DNA from: JANNMJ01 sp031397815
GTDB lineage: Bacteria; Bacteroidota; Bacteroidia; Cytophagales; Hymenobacteraceae
DNA length: 64,000 nucleotides
NCBI GenBank assembly: GCA_031397815.1
Contig: JANNMJ010000004.1
Coordinates: forward strand, 1 to 64,000
Reading direction: 5' to 3'
Shown here: positions 44,174 through 52,542 of the stretch, piece after piece
How positions within the stretch are numbered: position 1 is the stretch's first letter
Layout: each line of letters starts with the position of its first letter
Translations under genes and position numbers: made by a program
The notes under the pieces: generated by a model
Database searches by the model: none
What the model saw: the letters and a program-made list of their open reading frames with translations, nothing else
Told to the model about the DNA's origin: nothing

Positions 44174-45535
44174 ATGCGCGTTAATCGTCTCATTTCACTT
44201 CTCGCACGCGGTGCCTGGTTCATCGAAGCCAGTGCCGCTGCTGACTACTCTCAACTGATCGACACGTTGCTCTCCGGGGGCAACGTGTCGGCCTTCTTCG
44301 ATGACGATGACGAGGAGGAGGACGCTGGAACGCTCCCGTTCGCCATCTGCATCAACGCTGCTGGCATCACCACCGGCCAGCGTTACAGCGCCTACGACGA
44401 TGCTCCGGCTGGCTCGGTGGCGGTGATCACGGTCGCCGGTCCGATGTCGCCGGACGATAACTGCGGTTCGCCCGGTACCGAAACGCTCGGCCAGCGCATC
44501 CAGGACGCCGATCAGCACCCCAACATCGGTTCCATCGTCCTCCGGCTCAATACGCCGGGCGGCGCGGTGGATGGGCTTGAGCAGTTCGCCGGCATCGTCG
44601 GTGCGACGGCCAAGCCTATCGTCAGTTTCGTCCAGAAGGCCGCGAGTGCCGGTTACTGGACGGCTTCGCAGAGTGACCTGATCGTGCTCAGCGGCAAGAC
44701 GGCTGGCGTTGGCTCTATCGGCACGATGGCGAGCCTGCGCGACTTCTCCAAGATGGACGAAGCGCGGGGCATCAAGAGCCACGACATCACCGCGACGGCC
44801 AGCAAGCACAAGAACGCGGCCTATTTCGCCGCGCTGCAGGGCGACTACGCTCCGCTCCGGGCGGAGACGCTCGATCCACTCAACAACGCCTTCCTGGCTG
44901 CCGTCGAAGAGCGCCGTGGTGCCTCCCTTCCTGCTAAGCAGAAGGACGAGGTGCTCGGCGGCAAAATGTATTACGGCCAAGCTGGCATCGATAACGGCCT
45001 GGCTGACGAGATGGGCGACTTCAACTACGCCGTCCGTCGCGCCTCCGAGCTGGCTGCTGCTCAGCAGTCCGGCCCCAATCCTGTTTCACCAACTTCTCAG
45101 AACACTATGTTCGGAAAATTCAGACCCATCAGCGCCCTCGCGGGCCTGATGGCATCTGCTGTTACAGCAGAACTCGTCGCCGCCGCCAACGATAGCCTGG
45201 CGGCCGAAAATGTCAAGGGCGTCAAGCTCGTCCACGCCGACCAGCTCAGCGAGCTGGAGGCGAAAGCCAAGACGGCTGACGACGCGGAGGCCCGCGCCAA
45301 AAAAGCCGGCGAAGACCTCGATACGGAGGCCAAAGGCCGCCAGAAGGCCGAAACCGACCTTGCTGCTTCCCAGAAGGAAGTGGAGCGCCTCAGCAGCCTC
45401 TCCGCTGGCTCGACCACGAACCCTGTCCGCACGTCGGGTAAGAGCGAAGTGGACGAAGACGAGAACAGCGCGGAATCGCTGATCGCCAACCAGCCACACA
45501 GCCGGGCGCTGGATAACCATCCGCTCTTCAAATAA
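44174..45535 (+). CDS. Prohead protease (S49/ClpP-like) fused to scaffold-like tail
   Basis: 453 residues. Residues about 90-300 are an S49 (SppA-like) serine protease: VLRLNTPGGAVDGLEQFAGI, then FVQKAASAGYWTASQSD with the likely nucleophile Ser, and SGKTAGVGSIGTMASLRDF. The C-terminal 145 residues are a charged coiled coil (LEAKAKTADDAEARAKKAGE) typical of scaffolding proteins. Many phages encode protease and scaffold as one gene with an internal start (lambda C/Nu3); here an in-frame ATG at 45108 (MFGKFRPISALAG) begins right at the domain border. It precedes the major capsid gene. Confidence 0.8.
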   Translation: MRVNRLISLLARGAWFIEASAAADYSQLIDTLLSGGNVSAFFDDDDEEEDAGTLPFAICINAAGITTGQRYSAYDDAPAGSVAVITVAGPMSPDDNCGSPGTETLGQRIQDADQHPNIGSIVLRLNTPGGAVDGLEQFAGIVGATAKPIVSFVQKAASAGYWTASQSDLIVLSGKTAGVGSIGTMASLRDFSKMDEARGIKSHDITATASKHKNAAYFAALQGDYAPLRAETLDPLNNAFLAAVEERRGASLPAKQKDEVLGGKMYYGQAGIDNGLADEMGDFNYAVRRASELAAAQQSGPNPVSPTSQNTMFGKFRPISALAGLMASAVTAELVAAANDSLAAENVKGVKLVHADQLSELEAKAKTADDAEARAKKAGEDLDTEAKGRQKAETDLAASQKEVERLSSLSAGSTTNPVRTSGKSEVDEDENSAESLIANQPHSRALDNHPLFK

Positions 45536-45629
45536 GCCGCCCGCCCGGTAACGACTCGTCGTCAGCTCCGCTGCCGCGATTTCCGCTTTTCAGATCGCTT
45601 TCATCTAATTTTTTTTCTCTGTTACCCCG

Positions 45630-46637
45630 ATGACCATCGCCGAAATTATCGCCGCATACGGGGCGTACTATATCAACTCTGGCCAGAACGCGACGCGTCT
45701 GCTCAAGCGGGTATATCGCCGCTCCGTGACGGAGCAACTCTTTACGTCGGTGATTACCGACGACACGGTGTGGCGTCTCGCGTCGACGACGCTTGGCCGC
45801 ATCCTGCAGCCCTTCCAGAAGGGCTGGACTCCATTGGGTACCGTGACGGCTACGCCGCTGACGATTACCCAATTCCCGATGAAAGTGGATTTGGAGGAAA
45901 CGCCGGACTCGCTCGAGGCGACCTGGCTTGGCTTCCTGGCCGACAGCAACCTCAATCGCGCCGAATGGCCGTTCGTCCGTTGGTTCGTCGAAGAGCACGT
46001 CCTGCCTCAGATTGAGGAGGATTACGAGCTCAACGAGGTGTACCTCGGTCGGTATGTCGCCCCAACCGCCGGCACCGCTGGTGCAGCTGGTACGGCAATG
46101 GACGGCATCAAGGTCCAGATCAACCGGATCGCGGCTGCCGGCAACACGACGCCTATCGCGCTCGGTGCGATTCCGACCGATCCGGAGGCGTTCTGCGAGT
46201 ACGTGGAAACGTTCTGTGACACCATCGACAAGCGGTACGCGGGTCAGCCGATGTTCGTCAACATGAACGAAACGCTGAAGCGCCGCTACGACCGTGGTCG
46301 GGGTAAGAAGTACGGCAAGGACACCAACCAGTCGGGCCTGAAGAACGACTCGTCTATCGTCTCCACGCCGGAGCTGCTGCTCTCGACGTCGACGCCAGTA
46401 GAGTACACCAAGCAGCGCGTCCTGGGTCTGCCGTCGATGACGGGTTCCGATAAAATCTGGACCTCACCGACCCCCAACCTGATCCGGCTCTCGAAGAAGT
46501 CGGTCAACGAAGGCGCCGTCCGGATCGAGTCGGCCAAACGCCAGGTGGCAATTTTCACCGACTTCTACAAAGGGGTTGGTTTCGGCCTGCCGCAAGCCGT
46601 GTTCACGAACGATAAGGACATGGTCGTCCCGTCGTAA
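45630..46637 (+). CDS. Major capsid protein, likely
   Basis: 335 residues, soluble. It lies directly after the protease-scaffold gene, the normal place of the HK97-fold major capsid protein, and has the usual length. It contains RVLGLPSMTGSDKIWTSPTP and a C-terminal hydrophobic strand FTDFYKGVGFGLPQAVFTND. I assign it by position, length and general makeup; no diagnostic motif is visible. Confidence 0.65.
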   Translation: MTIAEIIAAYGAYYINSGQNATRLLKRVYRRSVTEQLFTSVITDDTVWRLASTTLGRILQPFQKGWTPLGTVTATPLTITQFPMKVDLEETPDSLEATWLGFLADSNLNRAEWPFVRWFVEEHVLPQIEEDYELNEVYLGRYVAPTAGTAGAAGTAMDGIKVQINRIAAAGNTTPIALGAIPTDPEAFCEYVETFCDTIDKRYAGQPMFVNMNETLKRRYDRGRGKKYGKDTNQSGLKNDSSIVSTPELLLSTSTPVEYTKQRVLGLPSMTGSDKIWTSPTPNLIRLSKKSVNEGAVRIESAKRQVAIFTDFYKGVGFGLPQAVFTNDKDMVVPS

Positions 46638-46660
46638 CACCGCGCTCTGCCGTGCTGCTC

Positions 46661-46693
46661 AGCCGCCTCTGCCTTCGGGTGGAGGCGGCTTTG
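46661..46693 (+). terminator. UUCG hairpin after the capsid gene
   Basis: AGCCGCCTCTGCC pairs with GGTGGAGGCGGCT around TTCG (two G-U pairs), followed by a short TTTG. A very stable hairpin with a weak U-run: partial terminator or mRNA-stabilising element that separates capsid from the next genes. Confidence 0.65.
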
Positions 46694-46734
46694 TAGGTGC
46701 CAGACAACACGTTTCACCTTATTTCCAAACGCCC

Positions 46735-47055
46735 GTGGCTAACGAAAAACTGACCGACGAGCAAATCGCCGACCTCATCAAACGCAATGCTGACCTCGAA
46801 GCCGAGAACCAAGTGGCTGCCGAGATCATCGAAGACCAGGCTGCCAAACTCAGAGCTGCCGAAGCGCAAGGTGCCGGCTCCGCTCCGGTGGTGACGCACG
46901 CCGGAAAGAACTACCGCGTGCTGGTACCGCAATTCCAGTACAAAGACCGCGTCGTGAAAGCCGTGTCGTTGAAAGACGACGCCGAACTCGTCGCTCAGCT
47001 CGTCAAGGACGAGAGCGGCCTGCTCGAGCTGATCGAAGAAGCCGAGTCGAAGTAG
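46735..47055 (+). CDS. Small acidic phage protein (GTG start)
   Basis: 106 residues if started at the GTG (VANEKLTDEQIADLIKRNAD); the frame is open to an ATG at 46576, but that would run through the capsid stop and the hairpin, so I reject it. Acidic helices flank a small beta unit (THAGKNYRVLVPQFQYKDRV). Function unknown; the position between capsid and tail tube suggests a head or connector accessory. Confidence 0.6.
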   Translation: MANEKLTDEQIADLIKRNADLEAENQVAAEIIEDQAAKLRAAEAQGAGSAPVVTHAGKNYRVLVPQFQYKDRVVKAVSLKDDAELVAQLVKDESGLLELIEEAESK

Positions 47056-47138
47056 TCGTTCGTCCCCAGCGCCAAAGCCCGCCCTTAGCGGCACCGTCCA
47101 GATCGTTACCTGTTCCCCATCCATTCATTCTCCAAACG

Positions 47139-47672
47139 ATGAATCTGTTTGACATCGAAGGCTCCAAAGGGGCCGATAACACTCCCGGCCTGCGCGGCTA
47201 CGTGCTGCTGGCACTGGAGACTGACTTCACGACCCTGCAGAAACCCGCCCCTGCCGGCTTGCCAGGTGCGTCAGCCGTAATCACGGCTGATCACGTGTTC
47301 AAGGCGACAAAGGGTTGGCAGAAGACCTACATCACGCTCGACTCGAACCAGCTGAAGGCGGACATCACCGGAGAGCGTGACGGTCGCGGCGTGAAGATTT
47401 CGTTCGAAGGTTTTGTGCCTGGCAATGCCCCCAAAACGTTGGAGTTTGCTCGGCAGATCAAGAACCAGGGCGTGATCATGCTCGTGCCGGACGCAGATGG
47501 CAACCTGTTCCAGGTTGGGTCGGAAGGTCTGCCGTGCGAGCTGGCCCCCTCCTACGACTCGGGTAAGCTCAGCTCCGGCCGCCGGGGCTGGACCATCAAA
47601 GGTGAAGCTTACGCCACCGGCCTGTTCCTCTACGAGGGCGAAGTGGCTCTGCTGGCTGACGTTACCCCGTAG
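47139..47672 (+). CDS. Major tail (tube) protein, likely
   Basis: 177 residues, mainly beta (KISFEGFVPGNAPKTLEFAR, then KNQGVIMLVPDADGNLFQVG and the closing GWTIKGEAYATGLFLYEGEV). Length and strand pattern fit phage tail-tube monomers, and a terminator directly follows, as often for abundantly made structural proteins. The call is by pattern and position. Confidence 0.5.
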   Translation: MNLFDIEGSKGADNTPGLRGYVLLALETDFTTLQKPAPAGLPGASAVITADHVFKATKGWQKTYITLDSNQLKADITGERDGRGVKISFEGFVPGNAPKTLEFARQIKNQGVIMLVPDADGNLFQVGSEGLPCELAPSYDSGKLSSGRRGWTIKGEAYATGLFLYEGEVALLADVTP

Positions 47673-47693
47673 TCCCCGTTTTCCTTTTCCTGT

Positions 47694-47727
47694 AAAAAAG
47701 GGCTCAGCCATTGGCTGGGCCTTTTTT
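47694..47727 (+). terminator. Terminator abutting late promoter element 2
   Basis: AAAAAAGGGCTCAGCCA pairs with TGGCTGGGCCTTTTTT (one bulge), ending one base before the TGTCCTTT box. Confidence 0.8.
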
Positions 47728-47728
47728 A

Positions 47729-47764
47729 TGTCCTTTCGGCCGCTGGTGACGGGGCGGAGCTTCG
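47729..47764 (+). promoter_or_regulatory. Late promoter-like element 2
   Basis: TGTCCTTT at 47729, GAGCTTCG at 47757 (offset 28), then four bases and the ATG at 47769. GAGCTTCG corresponds to the TAnnTTTG -7 box, so transcription would start at or next to the ATG. Confidence 0.7.
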
Positions 47765-47768
47765 TGGA

Positions 47769-48341
47769 ATGGATGCTGCTACCCTCGCGAAATGGAATGG
47801 AGACTTTGCTGCCGGCGTCGCGCTCTATGCCGCACTCGGCAGCAGCGCGGTCTATAAGCGCCTCTTCGCCTCCGGAGAGACCGGTTACAGCCGGCAAGTG
47901 CTGGAGCGTGAGCTGAAGGCGCTGCAGCACGCCTCCGCGCCGCCGGCTCCGGTACCCGCCGCGCCACTTGCCGCGCCGGCTGCTGGCACGCCGCTCCCCG
48001 CCTCTCCGGAGCTGCTGGCCGCCCGCAAGCAGCTCCGGCAGCTCTACGACGAGCGCACCCGGACGCACGCTCAGCTCACGGCCCCGCGTCTGGCCAAGCT
48101 CGCTCGCGGAGAGATGGCCTTCCGCATCCTCGACCTCACGGAAGAGATCGAGAAGCAGAACATGCTCTGTGAGCAGCTCGCCACCGGCACCGTGCCGGCC
48201 GCACCAGTCGTCGACGAGACCCGCCGCCTCGTCAACCTCCGCTGCCTCCGCTCAAAACTCAAAAAACGCCCCGACCGGGCTGCTGATCTGGCAGCGGTCG
48301 AAGCGCAAATCGCTCAATTAAAACCTACTACTCGTGTCTGA
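47769..48341 (+). CDS. Hypothetical phage protein, 190 residues
   Basis: The N-terminal helical part (MDAATLAKWNGDFAAGVALY) is followed by a Pro/Ala linker (about 58-80) and two basic coiled-coil stretches (ARKQLRQLYDERTRTHAQLT and LRSKLKKRPDRAADLAAVEA). Start fixed by the promoter element four bases upstream. Overlaps the methyltransferase start by eight bases. Function unknown. Confidence 0.65.
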   Translation: MDAATLAKWNGDFAAGVALYAALGSSAVYKRLFASGETGYSRQVLERELKALQHASAPPAPVPAAPLAAPAAGTPLPASPELLAARKQLRQLYDERTRTHAQLTAPRLAKLARGEMAFRILDLTEEIEKQNMLCEQLATGTVPAAPVVDETRRLVNLRCLRSKLKKRPDRAADLAAVEAQIAQLKPTTRV

Positions 48342-49623
48342 TCAAGCTCAGAAGCTGAAATGGAGCACTGAGGCCCGCCGCGTGCGTGACCTGGTGCCAC
48401 TCGAATACAACCCGCGCATCCTCGACGATGCCGGTCGCCGCCGGTTGCTGGCCAGCATCGAGAAGTTCGACTTGGTCGAAATCCCGGTTATCAACCTGCT
48501 CGATAACGTCGTACTGGCGGGCCATCAGCGCCTCCGCATCCTGCTCGACTTGGGCCGGGGCGACGAGGTGATCGATGTGCGCGTGCCGAATAGGCAACTC
48601 ACGAAGGACGAGCTGGACGAATACAATGTCACGTCGAACGTCGCGGCCGGCCAGTGGGACTACGAGAGCCTGATGGAGAACTTCGGTCACATCAACCTCG
48701 AAGCCATCTCCGACGACGGCATGAAGGCTCAGATGGCCGCGCTGGCGAACCTCTCCGCGTTGGCGTTGCCGGCGGAAGAGCAGGAGTTCGACCCGACACC
48801 GCCGCCCGTCCCGATCACCCAGCTCGGCGACCTGTACGAGTTCCGGAGCGAGGCATCCGGGCAAACGCACCGGCTCCATTGCGCCGACTCGACCGATATG
48901 GATGCGATGGCCAAGCTGATGAACGGCCGAAAGGCGGACCTGACCATCACCGACCCACCGTACAACGTCGCTTACGAGGGCAAGACGAAGGCCAAGCTCA
49001 CGATCCAGAACGACTCAATGGATCGCGGGTCGTTCTACACCTTCCTCCGTGACCTCTACACGTCGATCTACGCCTACATGAAGGAGGGGGCGCCGATCTA
49101 CGTCTTCCACGCCGACAGCGAGGGCGCCAACTTCCGGCTGGCGATGCAGGACGCGGGCCTGAAGCTGAGCCAGTGCCTGATATGGGTCAAACAGGCGATG
49201 GTGATGGGGCGTCAGGACTTCCACTGGAAGCATGAGCCGATCCTCTACGGCTGGAAGGAAGGGGCCGCGCATAAGTGGTACTCCGACCGCAAGCAGACCA
49301 CCGTGCTGCACTTCGACCGGCCGTCGCGGAACGCCGATCATCCGACGATGAAGCCGATTCCGATCCTCGACTACTTCATCCAGTGCTCGTCACTGGCCGG
49401 CGACGTCGTGCTCGATGTCTGTGGCGGCTCCGGATCGGGCCTGATCAGCTGCGAGGGTCAGGGCCGGTGCTACTATGCTCAGGAGCTTGGCCCGGAGTAC
49501 TGCGACGTCCACGTCCGTCGCTTCGTGAAGTTCATGCGCGACAATCACCGTCCGTTCTCGGTGCTCCGGAACGGCCAGGCACTCACCGATGAAGAACTCG
49601 CCTGCTACCTGGTCACCGAATAG
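48334..49623 (+). CDS. ParB-like domain fused to DNA methyltransferase
   Basis: 429 residues with a GTG start. Residues 15-105 form a ParB N-terminal-like domain (LVPLEYNPRILDDAGRRRLL, then NVVLAGHQRLRILLDLGRGD). The rest is an N6-adenine/N4-cytosine class methyltransferase with catalytic DPPYNV at about 205 and the SAM-binding VLDVCGGSGSG at about 358-368, i.e. beta-type order (catalytic motif first). Such fusions are common in phages and modify phage DNA, possibly against host restriction; no partner nuclease is encoded. Its 3' end overlaps the terminase small subunit. Confidence 0.88.
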   Translation: MSDQAQKLKWSTEARRVRDLVPLEYNPRILDDAGRRRLLASIEKFDLVEIPVINLLDNVVLAGHQRLRILLDLGRGDEVIDVRVPNRQLTKDELDEYNVTSNVAAGQWDYESLMENFGHINLEAISDDGMKAQMAALANLSALALPAEEQEFDPTPPPVPITQLGDLYEFRSEASGQTHRLHCADSTDMDAMAKLMNGRKADLTITDPPYNVAYEGKTKAKLTIQNDSMDRGSFYTFLRDLYTSIYAYMKEGAPIYVFHADSEGANFRLAMQDAGLKLSQCLIWVKQAMVMGRQDFHWKHEPILYGWKEGAAHKWYSDRKQTTVLHFDRPSRNADHPTMKPIPILDYFIQCSSLAGDVVLDVCGGSGSGLISCEGQGRCYYAQELGPEYCDVHVRRFVKFMRDNHRPFSVLRNGQALTDEELACYLVTE

Positions 49624-50230
49624 CACCAACGTGCTCGACCGCATCTACGCCGCTTACCTCAGTGAGGAAAGCGGCGTAGAAGCGCTCTCGGAAGCCGACC
49701 GCGTCGTAATGGCGCAAATCGAGAGCGCTTACGGCCTGCTGCTCAACTATCATTCGATGGAGCAAGCGGTGCCGCTGCTGTGCGCCAAATTCACCATCAG
49801 CCGCGCCACGGCCTACCGCCGCTGCACGTCGGCGATGAAGCTGTTTGGCGACGTCAAGAAGGTGCCGAAAGAGGCCCGTCGCGCCATCCTGCAGGAGTTC
49901 ACGATGAAGGTGCTGCAGCTGGCGCTCAGCTCTAGCCCGCCGGACCTGATGGGCGCGTTGAACGCCATCCGGACGATGGCGTCGCTCGCTCAGCTCCAAC
50001 GCGGCGAAGACCACGAGAACCCGAACGCAGGCGGTCCGGTCTCCTACATCCTCAACCTCACCGTTGAAGGCCGCAAGCCGCGCCAAGTCGACCTCAGCAA
50101 GCTCGGAGAGCTGACCGAAGCGGAATATGAGGAGGTGAAGGTCGCCGTCGAACAGTCGGTGCCATCCGCTGACGACATCCGGACGCTGCTCACGAGCGGA
50201 GAACGCGGCAAGAGGGCCGTTGACGGATGA
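49589..50230 (+). CDS. Terminase small subunit-like protein
   Basis: 213 residues, 35-base overlap with the methyltransferase and four-base overlap with the large terminase. An HTH lies at about 62-85 (PLLCAKFTISRATAYRRCTS), the usual DNA-recognition element of TerS, followed by helices and a C-terminal region that could bind the large subunit. The call rests on the HTH plus location directly before TerL. Confidence 0.75.
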   Translation: MKNSPATWSPNSTNVLDRIYAAYLSEESGVEALSEADRVVMAQIESAYGLLLNYHSMEQAVPLLCAKFTISRATAYRRCTSAMKLFGDVKKVPKEARRAILQEFTMKVLQLALSSSPPDLMGALNAIRTMASLAQLQRGEDHENPNAGGPVSYILNLTVEGRKPRQVDLSKLGELTEAEYEEVKVAVEQSVPSADDIRTLLTSGERGKRAVDG

Positions 50231-51879
50231 TCGACGAACGTATCCTCGACTTCAACCAGCCTCAGCAGCGGTATATTACCTGTGCTGGCAAGGCCGAAGG
50301 TTACAGCATCTGGGGACGTGGAGCGGGTAAGTCCTCGCTAATCGCCTGGGATATCCACGAGATCGTTCAGACGATGCCCCGCTCGTGCTGGGTGATTGCC
50401 GGCTCGACGTACAAGCAAGTGCTCACCCGGACGCTGCCATCGACAATCTCGTCGCTGGAGCGTCTGGGTTACGTCCAGAACAAGCACTTCTTCGTCGGCC
50501 GCAAGCCGCCACCGACCTGGAACTGGCCGCGACCTTACGAGGGGCCGCTGAGCTATGACCACTTCATCATTTTCGCCAACGGGACCGGGTTTCACCTCGT
50601 CTCGCTCGATGCCGGTGGGTCAAGCTCTCGCGGGCTGAACGTTGACGGTTTTATCGCCGACGAAGGGCTGTTGCTCGATAAAGACAAGCTGGACGCTGAC
50701 CTCAGCGCGACCAACCGGGGCAATCTGCGGTATTTCGGCGATAATCCGAAGCACCACGGCGTTTTCGTGTTCAGCTCGATGCCGTATGGCGACGTCGGCC
50801 GCTGGCTCCTCGAAAAGTCGCACTATTACGAGTCGGCCGGCATCGACCTGGTCGAACTCCGCAACGAGCTGATCGACGCACAGGTCAAGTTTATTGACGC
50901 CACCGACGTCGACGAGCGGGTCAGCATCTGGCAGAACGAAGTGCTGCCGCTGCACGAGGCGATCCGGTACTTCCCAACGGCGGCTCGAGGAGGCACTTTC
51001 TACTCGGAGGCGAACGCGTTTGACAACATCCGCAACCTCGGCATCAAGTATCTGGAGAACCAACGTCGCTTTCTGAGCGATTTTATCTTCCAGATCGAGA
51101 TTATGAACCGCCGGCCGACCACGGTCAAGGGCGGCTTCTATGGTAAGCTCGATACCCGCCAGCACGTCGAAGAGCAGGCCAACGACGACTTCGTTCAGGG
51201 CTTGGGGTATGACCTGGCCAAGCTCCGCATCACGGATAGTCGGGCTGATGCTGACTGTGACCCTACACTGCCGCTCCGGATCAGCGTCGATTGGGGCGCA
51301 CGCATCTCGGTGATGACCGTTGCTCAGTGGCACCCCCGCACCAACACCTACCGCTTCCTGAAGGGGATGTACGTGAAGCATCCCTTGCTCATCCCCGACC
51401 TGGTACGCCTGTTCACGACCTACTATGCCAACCACCTGAAGCGCGACATCCAGTTCATTGAGGATGCTGAATGGGGTAACGCACGCAAGCCTGATAGCCC
51501 GCTCACCCTCAACCAACAGTTCCTCGAGCTGCTGAAGAAGGAGGGTTGGCGCATCACGCGCTTCAACTTGGGGCGCGTACCTGGCTACCCAGCACGCTAC
51601 CAGCTGGCTCACCACTTGCTCTCGGAGGCTGACCCACGATCCCCAAGGCTGCGCTTCAACAAGGTCAACTGCAAGGAGATCATCACGGCGATGCTGCTCA
51701 CGCCAGTAAAGCAGGATACCAAAGGCAGCATCGCGAAGGATAAGAGCAGTGAGCGCAAGGACTCCTTCCCTGCTGAGCACGCCACTCACTTCACCGACAC
51801 GGTCGACCTGCACCTGCTGAGCATCGACCAGCACGTCGTCCAGCTCCGCCCCGACTGGTCTTCGGTCCTGGTCGTGTAG
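50227..51879 (+). CDS. Terminase large subunit
   Basis: 550-residue packaging motor. Walker A is WGRGAGKS (29-36), Walker B with catalytic Glu is GFIADEGLL (about 140-148), and the C-terminal RNase H-like nuclease begins at ISVDWGARISVMTVAQWH (about 352). Length is normal. A strong terminator follows, ending this packaging unit; the portal gene comes only after a 336-base gap. Confidence 0.9.
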   Translation: MIDERILDFNQPQQRYITCAGKAEGYSIWGRGAGKSSLIAWDIHEIVQTMPRSCWVIAGSTYKQVLTRTLPSTISSLERLGYVQNKHFFVGRKPPPTWNWPRPYEGPLSYDHFIIFANGTGFHLVSLDAGGSSSRGLNVDGFIADEGLLLDKDKLDADLSATNRGNLRYFGDNPKHHGVFVFSSMPYGDVGRWLLEKSHYYESAGIDLVELRNELIDAQVKFIDATDVDERVSIWQNEVLPLHEAIRYFPTAARGGTFYSEANAFDNIRNLGIKYLENQRRFLSDFIFQIEIMNRRPTTVKGGFYGKLDTRQHVEEQANDDFVQGLGYDLAKLRITDSRADADCDPTLPLRISVDWGARISVMTVAQWHPRTNTYRFLKGMYVKHPLLIPDLVRLFTTYYANHLKRDIQFIEDAEWGNARKPDSPLTLNQQFLELLKKEGWRITRFNLGRVPGYPARYQLAHHLLSEADPRSPRLRFNKVNCKEIITAMLLTPVKQDTKGSIAKDKSSERKDSFPAEHATHFTDTVDLHLLSIDQHVVQLRPDWSSVLVV

Positions 51880-51904
51880 CCCCTGCCAGCTCCTACCTGC
51901 CTAC

Positions 51905-51936
51905 GCCCCGCCTGCCTCGAGCAGGCGGGGCTTTTT
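51905..51936 (+). terminator. Terminator after the terminase large subunit
   Basis: GCCCCGCCTGC pairs perfectly with GCAGGCGGGGC around CTCGA, followed by TTTTT. Confidence 0.92.
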
Positions 51937-52151
51937 GTTGGTGGAAACGCGAGGAAGCCGCCGGAGCGGGGTCGGCCGTGAGATATCGCCGTGGCAGCCC
52001 CCGGCAACTGCCAAAAAGCGACAGTGCGAGCCGGGCAACCTTAGCGCACTTGTGAGATTATAAGCCGCCGCTTTTTAATAAAAACCAATTTAGGACGCTG
52101 CAAACGGCGTTTTTTTAATTATCCTTTGAGATTGGCAATTAGGCCGGAATT

Positions 52152-52208
52152 AGCCGGGCAACGGCTTTTTACTGTCCTTTCCGCCGGTCGCGCCGGGGTA
52201 GAGCTTCG
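52152..52208 (+). promoter_or_regulatory. Mini-hairpin plus late promoter-like element 3
   Basis: GCCGGGCAACGGC followed by TTTTT, two bases, then TGTCCTTT (52173) and GAGCTTCG (52201, offset 28). Seven bases on is the ATG at 52216. Same terminator-promoter order as elements 2 and 4. Confidence 0.65.
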
Positions 52209-52215
52209 CACCATA

Positions 52216-52542
52216 ATGGAAGCCGCCGCCCCCCTTCGTTTGAAAGATGCGCTTGACCTGATGGAAGCCGCTCCGAGCTTTTCGGTGCGGTTTGTCAAGG
52301 CCGACCGTCGCCGAAAGAAGGCGGGTGAAATCGTCGTTTTGCCGGTCGCTAGACTGGCAACGCGTCGGTCAGGACGCTCCGGCCCGGCTCCCGCGCCGCC
52401 AGCCAGTGCTACGCCGGCATCGCGCCGCGCCCGGCACTACCGCAATGCGACGCGCAACTTGGTCGATGTCCGCACCGGCCGAATTATCAAGGCTCATATC
52501 TACCTCCTCATCGAAATCGAAGGCCGTCCGGTCTTGATCTGA
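52216..52542 (+). CDS. Small basic phage protein, 108 residues
   Basis: Start set at MEAAAPLRLKDALDLMEAAP, seven bases behind the promoter element. The body resembles a small strand-rich fold (FSVRFVKADRRRKKAGEIVV), then a Pro/Ala/Arg linker and a C-terminal strand pair (IIKAHIYLLIEIEGRPVLI). Stop and portal start share one base. Function unknown; perhaps a head accessory. Confidence 0.65.
   Translation: MEAAAPLRLKDALDLMEAAPSFSVRFVKADRRRKKAGEIVVLPVARLATRRSGRSGPAPAPPASATPASRRARHYRNATRNLVDVRTGRIIKAHIYLLIEIEGRPVLI

Larger units (their letters stand above)
51880..52215. other. Gap after the terminase gene with terminator and late promoter
   Basis: Holds the terminator at 51905-51936 and late promoter-like element 3, both listed. 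The frame of the next gene is open back to 52126, but that would cross the promoter and I do not use it. The remainder (about 51940-52150) is not coding by my reading. Confidence 0.6.

Noticed and set aside
52126..52215. N-terminal extension of the small basic phage protein
   Set aside because: It would be translated across late promoter element 3, whose transcript should begin next to the ATG at 52216.
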